64,000 nucleotides of DNA, from NCBI GenBank assembly GCA_003255065.1, contig QAOA01001366.1:166160-230159 (forward strand). The letters are read 5' to 3'. The notes beneath the pieces are model-generated. The model saw only the letters and a list, made by a program, of their open reading frames with translations, was not told the DNA's origin and did not search any database. This DNA is from Cercis canadensis (Eukaryota; Streptophyta; Magnoliopsida; Fabales; Fabaceae). The first letter of the stretch is position 1. Every line of letters starts with the position of its first letter. Made by a program: the position numbers and the translations under genes. Below, piece by piece: positions 11,890 through 25,020 of the stretch.

Positions 11890-14800
11890 AGCTAAGAATC
11901 ACAGAGAAAGACAAATCCAACAGGGATTATCTCTGTGAGAGACGAACCCTAACAACCAAGTCAAAGGGACAGTGGTTAGCCTTCAACAATTAAGTTTTTT
12001 TTTTTTTTATTTAATGGAGCCTTCAATAGTTCAATGATTAAGTTAGTGGAGAAGATAAGTTAGGGTTTCTAAAAAAAGAAAATCTTATAAAACAATGTTA
12101 TATGTTTATATACATCAATTAATCTTTAGAATTCATGCTGATAACCAGAAAAAGATAATAGAGTAAATGGTGATTTGAGTCCTTAAAAGATACTATAAAA
12201 ATTACTTAAGTTTTTAAAATATCTTTTATATTATTTGAGTCCCTGAAAATTTAAAAAGCTAATAAATTAAATCTTTTTAAAAACCCAAATGATAGTAAAA
12301 ATGATCATTTTAATTGATTTTTAAAATTTTTAAGAACTGATAAAAAAAAAATCTTTTAAATATCCAAATAATTTTTGTTGCACTTCAGTAAAATGCTCCT
12401 TTTTGGTTGTTAGACTACAAGCTCTTCATGTTGACTCTCATTTCCTCTCTCTTCTTCTCATTTACTGATTTACAACAATATCAAAGTCCTTGACCCAGCT
12501 ATATTCTCGTAAAGGGTAACACTTTCTTGTTTGTCATTTATAATTTTCTATTATTTTATATTTTTTCTTAATAAAACCGTATCAAAACATAAAAAAGAGA
12601 GAGAAAAAAATATAATATCGATTTCTTACCTTCTTTTACGTTTTGTATTTTCTCTCTACATGCATGGCTTATTTACTTGTTAACATTTTAATTTCTACTA
12701 TTAGTAGTGGGGTGAAACTTGTTTTCCTTTGCAAATTTATTTACCCTACCCCCTTTTTTTTAAATTTGCTCAATCTTTGCCACTAATCAAGCATGACCAA
12801 ATATTTCTACTATACCTTAATAGTTGCATTTGCCTAGATTTTTGTGCTAATTATATTTGATTTGATTTTGCTCCTAACTTGTAAATTATGTGCCATCTGT
12901 TTTCACCTACCCTAACGTTTTGTTCAGCTTGCTAGCTTTTGAAGGAAAATGCTCTCACCACTTGGTGATCCTAAGGAAGCCTTTGATCCCTTTTTTATAT
13001 TAGGGTTATCAGGTTCTATAAATATTCGACAATTATTGAGGAAATTACTATATTAACTTAAAATAAAACATTTTTCTTGCGAGTATGGCTATGCAATTGT
13101 ACTTGTCCTGTACATTACACAGATTACCCGTACATTACACAGATTTGTAACTAGTTAGTATCTTTATCATTGCAGGGTTTTTGGACTAGAATTCATTAAT
13201 TAGCTTCCTAAAGCCCATCTTGGAGTTTCTCTTGATTCAACCCCATAATTATCTCCATTTCTCAACTAACTTATAAAATTTCCCACAAAGGGAACCCAAA
13301 CATAAGGAGGAGTTATGTTTTCTACATACACACAATTCTGCACATCTTCTACTCATTCGCATATATAGTAATTTTAATTAGAGCACAAAATTGGACTACT
13401 CAAACGCTTTCTTATATAACTCAGATTCTCTGCACTTCCTATACTTGGAGTGCAAATATTATTATTCACTAAGGAATAGAATCCACTATAGCTGCATTCT
13501 CTTCTTGATTAGTATTGCATGATCAAGAGTCAAGATTGCAAGTGCTTCATATGGGGGTGATAACTGATAAGACATCAAATAAAACCAAAAGAATAAGAAA
13601 AAATAAAGAAAGAAATAACCCTTTCATGTTTTACTACCTTCCAAAATTCCACATCTATATCAACAAACTTGGTAAACTATTTTAATAGAGTTGGGAAGTG
13701 AGAAAAGATTGTTAGCAGTTTACAAGTTATATAACCAAATTGGACTAATAAAATAATCAAATTGAATTTAAGGGATTACTTTTGTTTTTCCTTTGGTCAA
13801 GATCATTGTCATTCTCAAGCCCATTATTGTCACGTTGCCCTCTTGGGCTTGGTTGGCCTTCTTGCATTACCTGTTCTAGACGTAACCCAGCAAGAATTTT
13901 AAGTGGGGTTCAACTTCAAGAGACCTGAAATCAGTTATACACCCATTGTTATATAACAACTATATTTTTTCATCACATCCATTAGTTTATTGTAGCTTTC
14001 TAGTTTTTTTTTCAGTGTCTTTTTTTCTAGATTTAGAACCCAGCAATAATTTTCCAAAAAAAAAAAAAAGGGTGCAAGTAAGGTCATGATTGAACTATTT
14101 ATACATTTTGTGGAATTCTTTTGGGTCAATCTAGAAAAAAAAAAGTACAAATTTATAAAATACAATATTAGCCAAGCATGATTATTCCGAATTTATGGGG
14201 TCAAAGAGGTAGTAGAGGGCCATGTCTGTAAGAGAGAAATTTGAAGCAGAAACTAGAGATTTTCAATTCCTGAAAGTGAGGCTCCTTTGAACGTTGGTTA
14301 TGAAAAAGTGACATATGTGTCTCTATTTCTTGTAGAATTGACCTTCCCTTTTGTATCTTCCCACACAAAGTAATGGCTTACCACTAAACCAACACCGACC
14401 AACTCTAGAAACTGCAATTTTGCCGTCCATTTTCAATCACATCATCACCAATCACTTAAATTATTAATTCCTTAGACCGTTATAAAAGAAAGCAGAATTC
14501 AAAAGCTGCATTCAAACTATTTTGGCCAAGTTGGCCATTCCCCATGAAGTTTTGTACAAAATAGCAGCAGAGAAAGATTGCTATGTTAGTGATGCAAGCA
14601 AGGAGCGGAAAGCAATAGTCCGTGAATAAAGGAAAGCAATGCTTTGTCAGAATATTGAATTATTGTGCATTCCACCATTGCAAGCTTTCAATCATTTCTT
14701 TGACTCATACCCAATTAATGCTTCTCATGTTCTTTTTACATTTGGGTCATAAAAAGAATTTGATTTGAGTTAACAAGTCAATTTACTAGCTGAAGGATTT

Positions 14801-15285
14801 GATTTCCTTCTCATTCTTAATTATTATAGTTTACATTGTTTCTAGAAGAATAGGATTCCTCTGACACATTTTACCAATTGGAATTAAATTCCCTGTAGAA
14901 AGATGACTACATTAATTTCAATTATTGACTAAGAATCTTTCTTGTCAGAACTCAGAAGAACAGCAACCAAACCCTCTTAAAATTCAATGTTCTTCCTTTT
15001 TTCTTTGGCTGAGAATTTCACTTTAAGATAATCCAAACAAAATGTTGGATAATTAAGTCCAAATGTTATACAAGAATGATGATAAATTTTTATCAAGAAT
15101 TAACATATTGTTTAACAAAATAATGAAAATTTACGTACCATTAGTACTTAATAAAAAAAAAAAAAAAAGACTTCACAACTTATATGCATAGAATCCAACT
15201 TGTCAAAGCTCTGCAGTGCAGACAAAGTTGAGGCATCTCAATGCATACAACTCAACAATTTGAAAGGGGGGGAGGGAAGCTGAGA

Positions 15286-15468
15286 GAAAGGCAAAATATG
15301 GAAACAAGTTGTAATAAGTTAGTACACATATTTAGCTATTCCGATGAAATAAACAAATACAAGCCAGTAACTACTTNGAAAGGCAAAATTTGGAAACAAG
15401 TTGTAATAAGTTAGTACACATATTTAGCTATTCCGATGAAATAAACAAATACAAGCCAGTAACTACTT
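15286..15468. other. Direct duplication of 91 bp joined by a single N at 15377
   Basis: 15286-15376 and 15378-15468 are the same 91 bp except for one base (GCAAAATATGG versus GCAAAATTTGG). The copies meet exactly at the N. This is the longest of the N-centred duplications and lies just downstream of the receptor-kinase stop codon, so it probably adds 91 spurious bases there. Confidence 0.85.
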
Positions 15469-15918
15469 CTGCAGAAGTAAAAGAAAGAAGCAAAGAATAT
15501 GATCATTAATTGATGCAACAATTTTAAGCTCAGACATAAATAATGATAAAACTTAAACCAAAATGGCATGAAGCCAAATAGCAGTTTTCATTATCTCCAC
15601 TCTCCAGCAGTATGCAAGGATAGCCAAAAGGGGAAAAAAAATTAACAATCATGTAATGCGAAGATAGGCTCAGCAGATATCTGTACAAAATAAACAGTCA
15701 CTCATTCCAACTCTGGGTTTAGTGTATCATCCCCTTGAATGATTTTCCCTTCATTCTCTTCCAAATGGACTCATCTGATCTGATACTTCTCTCAGATTCA
15801 GAAAAATAATTATCAAAAAAAGACAAACTTGGTGATAATTGGTATTGATTGGTTACTGGAAAGAGTATGGGTGCAAAAGACAATTGTACACCCAGGCCTA
15901 GTCATGTGCTTGTCAGTC

Positions 15919-18900
15919 CTATCCTTGAGTTGTTTCTGATACATGGATTTCAGAATCCCCCACCTTCTGTTCTGCTTCAGATGGACCAGAAATGTCCTTC
16001 ATGGATTCGATTTCCATGCTGGTTGTGCGGCTCTTTCTATTCCTTCGATCCTGAAAGCAATAACATACATCAGTTATTTACTTTAATCATAAGTCAAGCA
16101 TGGCCACCTTAAAAGGACCCTCAATTAATGTCAACAGATATACTTTAACATTTGGTATAAAATCAGGAAAAGCTTGCGCTAACATCATACAAAAGAAACA
16201 TCCAGAGTCATTCTCAACAGTGAGACACTACCCATTCTACAAATTATCCACTTGAAAATATTATGCACCATATAATTATATAAGTAAAAACTATACAGCG
16301 ACAGCGTAACTAAAGCACAAGTAAATCATGCTCCTGCTAGTCCTTAAGCAACAGTGAAATGTGCACAGAGAGCATATTGACTAGCTTCTGAGTTGAAAGT
16401 AGATATGGGCAGAAGAAAATAAAGCAAAGATAACTTTTCCCTGCAGAGTTGTCATCCATTATCCAATATGTCAATTATTCTAGTTGATGGTATATCAAGC
16501 AACATGTACATAAAGAAATGTAACAAAAGAGAATGCACATAGAACTAATATATGAGAACGTAAGATATGGAGATGAGAACCTCTCGGAATGGATATTCAT
16601 CTGCTTCGAGCATCCTCACAACCTGACTCATTTTGGGTCTCTTGTCTGCATCAGGATCAACACACCTAAGTGCAACCAGAAGGGAACGCTTTAAAGCACG
16701 TGTTGGGGGTTTAACTTCAAGACTTGGGTCCACAACTTCCTCTGCTCTTCTTGTGCCCACCATCACCTTCAGCCATTCGACAAGATTAACCTGTAATGAG
16801 GATAAAAAAATACACAACAGCTATGTCAAAGGGGGACAATCATTTCTGTTGGAAGACAGTTAAAACTGGCAAGCTGGCAGTCAGTATTCATAAGCATTTA
16901 GCACCTCATTAGCAGGACGTGCATAGTCTACCGGGTCCCTTCCGGTAACTGCTTCTAGCAAGAGGACACCAAAGCTGTAAATGTCACTCTTCTCATTCAA
17001 CAGGCCAGTATTAGCATATTCTGGTGCCACATAACTGAAAATTCAAAACAGAAGTAAGTTTCCAAGTGCCCAATTCTTTTAATCTAATAAAAGGAAACAG
17101 AATGCATTATTTTGTATACCCAAATGTTCCCATTACTCTAGTGGTTATGTGACTTTCTCCTGAACCCAAAAGTTTGGCCAATCCAAAATCAGAAACCTTG
17201 GCATTGAACTCATTATCAATCAGAATGTTGCTCGACTTTATGTCCCGATGAACAACTTTAGGTTCTATTGCTTCATGTAAGTAAGCAAGCCTGCCACCAG
17301 TCACAATAAAATATTTTAGCTTCCAATATAACTGAAATCCAGCACAGGATGATAAATTCCATGGACTTTGAAATTCATAACAAATTTGAAACTGGGTTGT
17401 GAGAAAAGTGGAAACAATCAACGAAAAATTTGATAACTAACTCAGCTAGTAAAATCCTAATACCATAGCCAAACTTGGGATTACATCCTGTCCTAACTAA
17501 GCTTATGGGGTTTAATGTGTAATCCAATGGGAAAGAGTATATAAGAAAAAGGGGCCTCAAATGGATACCAAAATACTTATATCTATGAAGGTTATCATCT
17601 AACTTTATCATGAAACATGGAATGAACAGTCAATAACATTGTAATATTTCAATGTACACAAAATAGCAATGATATTGATTTAACGAAAAACAGCAGAAAG
17701 AAAGAGGCCAAGTAAAGTTGTTTATGATGATCACCATCCAGAGTAGAGGGTTTAAAGATTATCATGTTTAGTAATTTGGCATCAAATGCAATATGATAAC
17801 CATGGTTAATTCTTTTGAGTTGCAAGTTACTTACGCTTTTGCTGTGCCAAGTATAACTTTCATGCGGGCCTCCCAGGCAAGTGTCCCATGTTGGCGCATA
17901 GCCCCATGTAACCACTGTTCTAAGTTACCATTATTCACATATTCATACACCAGCAGCCTGCATAGCAATTAGAGAGTACATCAATTATGGAGGTGTGAAA
18001 TAATATAAAATAAAGAAACAACTTTTCTCCTATTTGGGACCACAAAGAAATTAGTCATCATGAACTAAAAAACTCGAGCAACTTTTGAGCATAGAAGAGA
18101 TAGTAAGGTCATGTAATAGCATGATTGCATTATATAAAATGGCTAATATTGTAAAGAAGATTAAGATAACAAATTTTTTACCTGTGAACTCCTTCTACGC
18201 AATATCCAAGCAGTCGAACAAGATTTTTGTGTCGAACATGACCTATGGCCTCCACTTCCACCCTAAATTCTTTCTCTGCTTGTCCCCTGTAAACTCAATT
18301 CAGAATACAATTATCAGGCAAGATTGAATAAAGTGATTGTTCACATAAAAGATAATGTTAACCAGAAGCCCGGGTTAATAAAATTAAGATACTATAGATA
18401 GTTTAAAGTATCCTTACAAGTTATTCAGAAGTTTCTTCACTGCCACCTCAGTTCCATTGATCAGTCTGCCCTTATAAACAACCCCATATCCACCTTCACC
18501 AAGCACATTCTCCGCTGAGAAACGGTTGGTTGCAAGTTGCAGATCCCTAAGTGTAAACCAGTGGCCCCATCCAAGATGAGAAAATTCTGGCAAGCCAATT
18601 AGAGGAGAGGCAGTCACAAGCCCTCCATATGACAATGTAGACTGCTTCTTAACAGTCCCAGAGCTTCCTTCTTCCCCTGACATTGAACTACCTACCCTCT
18701 CGTGATGATAAATTGAGCTGCACTGACTGATATTGTCAGGATCACTGGATTTGCTTATACCCAAATGAGCTAACGTCTTCTCCGAATTCTTGTCACTTGA
18801 CTTGTCATGACCAGGAATATATACATTTTCTGGGTGATCATGAGAATCCTGCACCCCAACTTTGTCAACCTTGATATCTTTTGAGACATTTGGTATTTGG

Positions 18901-19082
18901 GATAGACAGTACTTGTCCAGAGATCTCCTAGACTTCCTCCGAAACATCACCCATATAGATAATATACAAAGAATAAACACAATAAATGCACCAACACCTA
19001 TGCCAATCAAAACCCATAGTTTCAAACCCAAAAATGACGTCTTCTTCGACAATTCCACATTCAAAGAACTATTAGATGGCAT
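15919..19082 (-). CDS. Receptor-like protein kinase, At3g59110/At2g42960/At5g18500 type
   Basis: A membrane-anchored Ser/Thr kinase with a very short extracellular part. Seven coding exons on the minus strand, 18418-19082, 18182-18286, 17835-17957, 17120-17290, 16905-17034, 16581-16790 and 15919-16050, join in frame (511 aa, normal for this subfamily). Residues about 20-45 form one membrane segment, followed by a Ser/charged juxtamembrane region. The kinase domain starts near residue 187: glycine loop [15 protein letters not shown]-binding K216 in VAVKK, catalytic loop HRDIKSSN with D314, DFG at 332-334, and APEY in the activation segment. All catalytic residues are present, so this is an active-type RD kinase. 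The TM plus Ser-rich linker without an extracellular LRR or lectin domain identifies the subfamily. The ATG is the first after a probable leader intron. Ligand and substrate cannot be read from the sequence. Confidence 0.94.
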
Positions 19083-19708
19083 AATTGGATGCTACAAGTC
19101 AATCAATTTTGTCCTCCAGGTTCTTCCACTAGTGGAGATTAAGGCATTCCCACCTAAGTACAAGAATCAAGTTAAGCACTTGGCTTGGAAATACACATCT
19201 GAACATTCTAATTCACAGCCAACCTTTCAGTTTTTGCAGTCAATTTCCATAAACAAAAACGAAAATCAGCAAGTAAACTAACTACTAATTGCAGCTTTAT
19301 CGTGATTTAAGACAATTCCATACTCAGAAAATTTCAATCTGCTGAATTTATAAATCTTAGATTGTCTGCTTAACTGGCATATGATTGGAAGAATAGACGC
19401 GTATGCGAGACAATTGAGGAAGACTGCAGGAATCCAGTTGTTCCAAAACAAAAAGGAATGTACTAATTCAAATAATCAACAAATCAGAAACCCATTTGCG
19501 TCTATGTCACTCTAATCAGAAAAGGCAAATAGAATTCAAAATTTATTGGGAAAGTGACCACATATCCATTAGCCCAACATTTATAATCACAAACACAAAT
19601 CCATAAGAAAAGCAAACTCAGAAAGCATCACTTATAATCCAAGCAAACCAAAGATAAAGCGAAATGTGAATTATCCAAAAAGTGGTTCAGAAAGACAAAG
19701 CATTTACC

Positions 19709-20290
19709 TTTGTATTGATCTAAGCTAGCCTCCTTGATCTTCTACCTTTTGCACCCAAAGAAGCAAGATAAGACCTTCCTTTTGAACAGAAAGAGACCCA
19801 ATGAACATAGATAGGCGCAGAAATAGCTGAGCAAACACAAACCCTACAAAACCCAGATGTTACAAGAGATGCAGCTGCAGAAGAGCAGTTAACAAGTGGG
19901 GATTGTGGCCTCAAGTGGGCCAAAACGAACTCAGGGGAAGGTATTAAAAAAAATGGAGGGGAATGACAGACAAAAATATTTATTTTTCAAGGGAAAATGC
20001 AGAGAGAGCGAAAAAGGGAGAGAGAGTAAATATGGCTAGATTTTAGAGAAGAGAAAAGCAAAGGTGGGTAAAATGGTTGGTGGGTATGGTGCTTGACGTT
20101 GACGAGGAGAGCGGGACCTCAGCAAGCTGGAAAGGAAGCTTGGTTTACAATGGAGGAAACCAGAAGGGAAGAGAGAGAAATAGTAAAGGAAAAGCAAAAA
20201 TGAGATGAAATGAACAAAGGAAGCATTTATAGCTGGTAGCAAAAATGCATTGAATAAGCAACAAAAGTAAAGTGAAGAGAGAGAGAGAGG
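19709..20290 (-). promoter_or_regulatory. Probable 5' leader exon and promoter-proximal region of the receptor kinase, with a 27-codon upstream ORF
   Basis: On the minus strand the sequence CAAAG followed by GTAAATGC at about 19708 is a good donor for an intron in the 5' leader, whose acceptor lies before the start codon at 19082 (several AGs are possible). The leader is rich in CT/GA tracts, including (GA)n near 20278-20290. Inside it, an ATG at 19808 opens a 27-codon frame ending at TAG 19725. If transcribed as proposed, this uORF could dampen translation of the kinase. The transcription start is not determined. Confidence 0.4.
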
Positions 20291-20624
20291 GTCAACCTCA
20301 ATCCAACAGGATGGAGCTCCAAATCTAGCTTGCTCTGAGGTCTACTTACCAAACTGTCCTAAAACTCCTAAAAGCAAAATCTTATGGGAAATCAGAAAAA
20401 TCTTAAAACTCATTGTTTTACCCAAAAAAATAACATTTTTTTCTTAACAGATGGTTTCATACGGTGTCACTGCATATTTTGCAATTGATAGGTAAATTAG
20501 GCTGTGAAACATCCATCCATTAGCTGCTTGAAGGGTTACATAAAAATTTAACATATTTTGATTACTAGCTGGCATATAAAGTATTCTGTTTTCTTATTTT
20601 TAAGTTTATTTTTTGTTTATTTTG

Positions 20625-20705
20625 GTTACGATTTTAGGTTCAAATACAAAATTTATAAATTATAAAAACTACTTCAATACCACTCCACCACAAATTGTTT
20701 GGTTC
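20625..20705 (-). mobile_element. tRNA-like SINE-type repeat, decayed inverted copy
   Basis: GGTTACGATTTTAGGTTCAA, then ACTACTTCAATACCACTCC at the family's spacing. No clear tail or target duplication. Confidence 0.45.
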
Positions 20706-20864
20706 TAAGCTTAAATTTTAGTAGGAAATTAAGGAAAATTTTTGTTTGGTGGATTGGATAGATAGAAGAATTAGATATGCACATAGTAGGATTAAAATGT
20801 AATAATAATTAAGTAGATATCCTATAACATATTTAATGAGTCAAAAGGATAATTTCAATCACGT

Positions 20865-20933
20865 AAAAAAATGATAATTTTGATCACATTAAAAANTTTC
20901 TAAAAAAAATGATAATTTTGATCACATTAAAAA
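20865..20933. other. Direct duplication of about 31 bp around a single N at 20896
   Basis: AAAATGATAATTTTGATCAC followed by ATTAAAAA is present on both sides of the N, with a few extra bases (TTTCT) after it. It follows the same pattern as the other N sites and probably reflects unmerged contig ends. Confidence 0.6.
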
Positions 20934-21139
20934 AAAGGATAATTAAAGGGATAGGATAAGAAATATACTCAAATAATATAATATCTAATATTAAAATGAA
21001 AATTTTATATACCAATAGTGTGCATTTTTAAATACTATAGTTCTTTATTATAATATTTAAATTCAAAATATAATATGATGGATTGAGTATCTATTGTACA
21101 ATTATTTGATAAAATTATATTATATTATATTAATAAGAT

Positions 21140-21232
21140 TTTTTTTATTTTTTTTTGATACTTTTGACTACGACTTTAAATTCAAGAACAAAACCCATAA
21201 ATTTTGAGAATGATCTCAGTATTATTGGTGAT
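21140..21232 (-). mobile_element. tRNA-like SINE-type repeat, inverted copy
   Basis: A poly-T run, GACTACGACTTTAAATTCAA, CCCATAAATTTTGAGAATGA, then TCTCAGTATTATTGG. Orientation and spacing match the family. Confidence 0.5.
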
Positions 21233-23002
21233 GTTTTTATTATTTATTAGTATGATAATAATTGTATATTGGTAAACAATATTTATATCAATGATATAAT
21301 ATGGTATGTTAATTTTAAAATATTCATACAATTTTTAATTTTATTAAATTTAAATTTTATCAATAATTTGAAATTTTAAAACATACTAACTAATTTGATT
21401 TTTTGATATCTTCACAATAATATTAAAATCAATGATTAATTCTGCCTTGAATCTCCTAATAAGAGGTAGGAGTAACATTATCCCAACTTTTAGTGGGGTA
21501 GTTTATCAAGCACCCGTTTTGTTTCCTAGTACAAAATGTGAGGGAAGTAACATGGGAGGAATAATGCATTATCAAGCCTAATTCATTTGTGTAGCCCACA
21601 AAAAAAAAAAAACCCCACATTTTATTTGCATTATGCAGAATATTTATCCTTATGATTATGAATTAGTATCAAAAGCATTATTTTGCCCCAAATCCTCTGG
21701 TATTAGTTCATAATTCTTGGGATTAATGGCAGGAGTTCGTTAATAACTGTTCTAGTTCGTAATTTCTAGTTTGATTCTCTTTTGTAATCTGCTCCATTTG
21801 ATCAGTGTTGTTAGCTGTTGCCTAGCAGGGTGTTTTTCCTCTTTTGGTGTATATATATGTTCTTCTTCATTTAATTGAATATATATTTATTTATCTTTTG
21901 AGAAAAATAAAAGATTAAATGATAATTTGTTAATTCCATAGAGATCTTGAATTGGGTTAATAAATTCATTAAATATGAATTTAATATAATTCATGCATAT
22001 GAAAAGATTAACATTAAAGGTGACACTTGCACAAAAGGATAATATATTAATGCATAAGTTTAGTTCAAATTAGATTTATGCATGTCACCAAACTATGCTA
22101 TTATTCCAAGCCTTTTTTTTTTTTTACCAAAAAAGAATAACTAAAGGATAAAAATAAAAATAAAAACTATAGAAATATGCTAAAGAGCCCTCAAAAGCTG
22201 CCCTAGCGTAATGCACACATTGAGGTGGAAGAAACACATTATAACATTATTTCTTTTTAGTACTTTAATTTTTAATAAATTATTTACATTTTTTATTGCT
22301 AAATCATAAACATTATCTCATTATATTTCAAGAAAAAGCTCTGAAATCAAGAAGCAATGTCATCTAGCTTTGAATTCTAGTGTCACAATTTAGACTTATC
22401 TAGTGTTCTCTAATTATTAAATATTAATTAATACATACATAACACAAAATTAAACTTGCTAGCTGTTATGCTTACTTGGCTTCCTTTTTTTATTGAGAGA
22501 TAATATGATGTCTTAATGTTTGACTATATATATACGCACCCATGATTTAAAATTCCAACGGTTATAAGGGGTAATTTTGTCAAAACAGTTTGACTAAACC
22601 TAATCTTCAAGAAGCTGGAGAGAAAAAAAGATTACAAATTGGAGTAAACAATTGAGCCTTTTTCTGATTGTCATCATGGCTCCACCAATGGATACTTTGA
22701 TTTGAAGCATAACTTTTTTTTATTAAAGTTTGACCCAAACTAATTTGCAGCTTTCTTTCTCTCTTTTAATAATTAATGTTGCATGTTAACATAAAGCTCA
22801 TGGAATCAAAGATATTAGGTTTACTTAAACGTGGTTTATGAATTTTCCATTTGAATTTAAAATATTAAATATAATTTAATATTAAGATATTTTAATTAAA
22901 TATTTGTGCTACCATAAAAAAATTATAAATTTTTTTGATGTATTTCCTATGACTCAATATTGTATAAGAAACTAATAAAGTAAAATGAATTATGTTCAAT
23001 TT

Positions 23003-23075
23003 TTTTGGATACTTTGACTACGATTCTGAATTTGAACATAAAATTGTCTAATTATTTAGTAATACTCATCTTGAT
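23003..23075 (-). mobile_element. tRNA-like SINE-type repeat, truncated inverted copy
   Basis: GACTACGATTCTGAATTTGA, ACATAAAATTGTC, then AGTAATACTC. Shorter than the other copies. Confidence 0.4.
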
Positions 23076-23728
23076 AACATATATGTTTAAAAAGTGCCCT
23101 ATTTTGTTTCTTGGTCTATATTTTTGAATTATTGTATAACTCATATTCCAAAATCCTTTTTATAATCATATTTTATAGAAGCTTATTAGAGGATGAGTGG
23201 TTGTGATATGAACATATAGTGGAATTTCTCATAATAAATATAAACATAAATTATGATAAGTAAATATATTCCATCTTTAAGAAAAAAAAAATCCCACACT
23301 AAATACAAGCATGTGAAATTCTAAAATATTTTGACTGTATGAAAGATACCAATCAAGTATTGGATTCTACATTTTAGGGTATGAATATCAAATATTATAT
23401 ATTTAATTTTTATAATCCAGGTTTGAACTTAGTATCTACTATGATCATAAAAACTTAGTATAAACTAGGTGTAGATTTTTTCTTTTAATTTTTATTTAGC
23501 TTTTTTTTCATAATGTATATAAATATAACTTTGTAATACACACACACATTATCTTGGAAAAAAAGTGTATAAAAAGCAGCATAATATGATGATTCACGAT
23601 GCTTGAGGATTTAGATAATTGAAAACCATAATATGTCACACTTAAATATCTTGTAAACTTCAACCAAACAAAAACAAAAAGATGAAAATTCCACATTGCA
23701 CCATATTACAAGGTTAGATCATGCCCAT

Positions 23729-23754
23729 CACGTGCATCATGTGCATGTCACGTG
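23729..23754. promoter_or_regulatory. Paired CACGTG G-boxes around an RY-like motif
   Basis: Two CACGTG hexamers (23729-23734 and 23749-23754) are spaced 20 bp apart, about two helical turns, with GTGCATG between them (it contains the RY core CATGCA in inverse). The arrangement is almost palindromic. No gene start is near on either strand, so a regulatory role is uncertain. Confidence 0.3.
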
Positions 23755-24147
23755 ATTAAACAACTTTTTCTTCCTTCACTAATTAATTTATTGTTGAACA
23801 TAATTATTACAACTTGTGTATAACCACAACCTCTAAAACTTTTCCATTGATTTTGATTGTTTATGAGTCACAATCCCTTTTTGAGTTTCTTTTCGGTGTT
23901 TAATCTAATTTATTAACTATTATTATTAAGGCCCAAAAGAAAAATCTGATTTTTTGTACATTGAATAGTGGAAGAATGTTTCCCTGCTTCCCATAAAGAC
24001 AGAAATAACCGTATGAGTGCATCATAAAATAATTGATGGTGTTATCCTAACTTATTTTAAATTTGGGATTAGTGCTACATTAATTTGTTATAGATAAATG
24101 TAATTTAGATTTTGGAGTACTAACGTTAAACTAAATGATTTAGTGCA

Positions 24148-24440
24148 AATCAAAATTGTAGATTTTTTTGTAAAGCTCATAATTTAAACTATATATAAAA
24201 CGAAAACATCTCAAAATAATCAACTAGAATAATCAAAATTTTTTTTTTGTATCTAGTTAAATTGTGTTTATTGTTTGAGAGTTTTATTCACTCTCTATTA
24301 TTCAATTTTATCCTAATAAAAATTATTTTTATGCATAACTCATATTTTAGGAAGTTAATATATATAGTGCTATTTCATTTTAGAAGGGATAGCGTGTAAT
24401 TCTTATAAAATAAATTAATTAAGCCAACAAATGATTGATT
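24148..24440 (+). repeat. Left copy of a direct duplication of about 300 bp
   Basis: Matches 24721-25020 in the same orientation over its whole length, with scattered substitutions and indels. Shared landmarks are AATCAAAATTGTAG, CTCATAATTTAAACTATATA, TTAAATTGTGTTTATTGTTT, TTATTTTTATGCATAACT, TATATATAGTGCTATTTCAT and ATGATTGATT versus GTGATTGATT at the end. A MITE lies between the copies. It could be an old segmental duplication or the two termini of a decayed element. Confidence 0.75.
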
Positions 24441-24540
24441 TAATGATAAAAAAAACTTGGACTCTTTGCTCAATAACTAAAATTTTAGATTATAAAAATC
24501 TATTGATAAGACATTTCACATAAATACTTCGGATTGCTAA

Positions 24541-24694
24541 GGGTTTGTTTGATTTCTGTTTTTAAAAATTATTTTTTATTTTTAAAAACAAAAAAACTTG
24601 TTTGATAGGGTTGTTTTCAAAAACATGTTTTGAAAACTTCTTCTCACAAAATTGTTTTAAAGACAAAAAAAAAAAAATACTTTCAAACACACAC
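24541..24694. mobile_element. Tourist/PIF-Harbinger-like MITE, copy 1 (154 bp)
   Basis: The element starts GGGTTTGTTTGATT and ends TTTCAAACACACAC, imperfect inverted repeats, and is flanked by a TAA duplication inside CTAAG on both sides (24537-24541 and 24694-24698). The interior is self-complementary AAAAACA/TGTTTTT DNA. TTA/TAA duplications within CTTAG are typical of the PIF/Harbinger superfamily. Confidence 0.7.
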
Positions 24695-24720
24695 TAAGTT
24701 TTTGTAAATGATGTAGAGTG

Positions 24721-25020
24721 AATCAAAATTGTAGATTTTTTTTTTGTAAAGCTCATAATTTAAACTATATATAAAACAAAAACGTATCAGAATAATCAAA
24801 TTTTTTTTATATCTAGTTAAATTGTGTTTATTGTTTGAGAGTTTAATTCACTCTATATTACTCAATGTTACATAAGCTTCACATTGAGCCCTAGTAAAAA
24901 ATTATTTTTATGCATAACTTGTGTTTTAGGGAATTAATATATATAGTGCTATTTCATTTTGGAAGGGATAGCATAGTAATTCCAATAAAATAAATTACTT
25001 AGGCCAATAAGTGATTGATT
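24721..25020 (+). repeat. Right copy of the direct duplication of about 300 bp
   Basis: Partner of 24148-24440. It carries a short extra segment (CATAAGCTTCACATTGAGCC, near 24872-24891) that the left copy lacks. Confidence 0.75.

Larger units (their letters stand above)
7398..15900. other. Intergenic stretch without a supportable gene
   Basis: About 8.5 kb of AT-rich DNA. I find no exon with recognisable protein similarity on either strand and no convincing tRNA. It holds the WRKY 3' flank, an (AT)n run at 7630-7653, a poly-A run broken by an N at 8810, a 25-bp tandem pair with ATACCATAACACT at about 10333-10377, an (AG)n run at about 11611-11633, a small tandem of GTACATTACACAGATT at about 13110-13146, and two N-joined direct duplications (11804-11889, 15286-15468). 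At 12160-12370 there is decayed DNA with repeated GAGTCC and AAAAA blocks, possibly an old MITE. Confidence 0.65.

Noticed and set aside
13935..14165. 76-codon minus-strand ORF
   Set aside because: A low-complexity F/K-rich translation of AT-rich DNA without splice or domain support.
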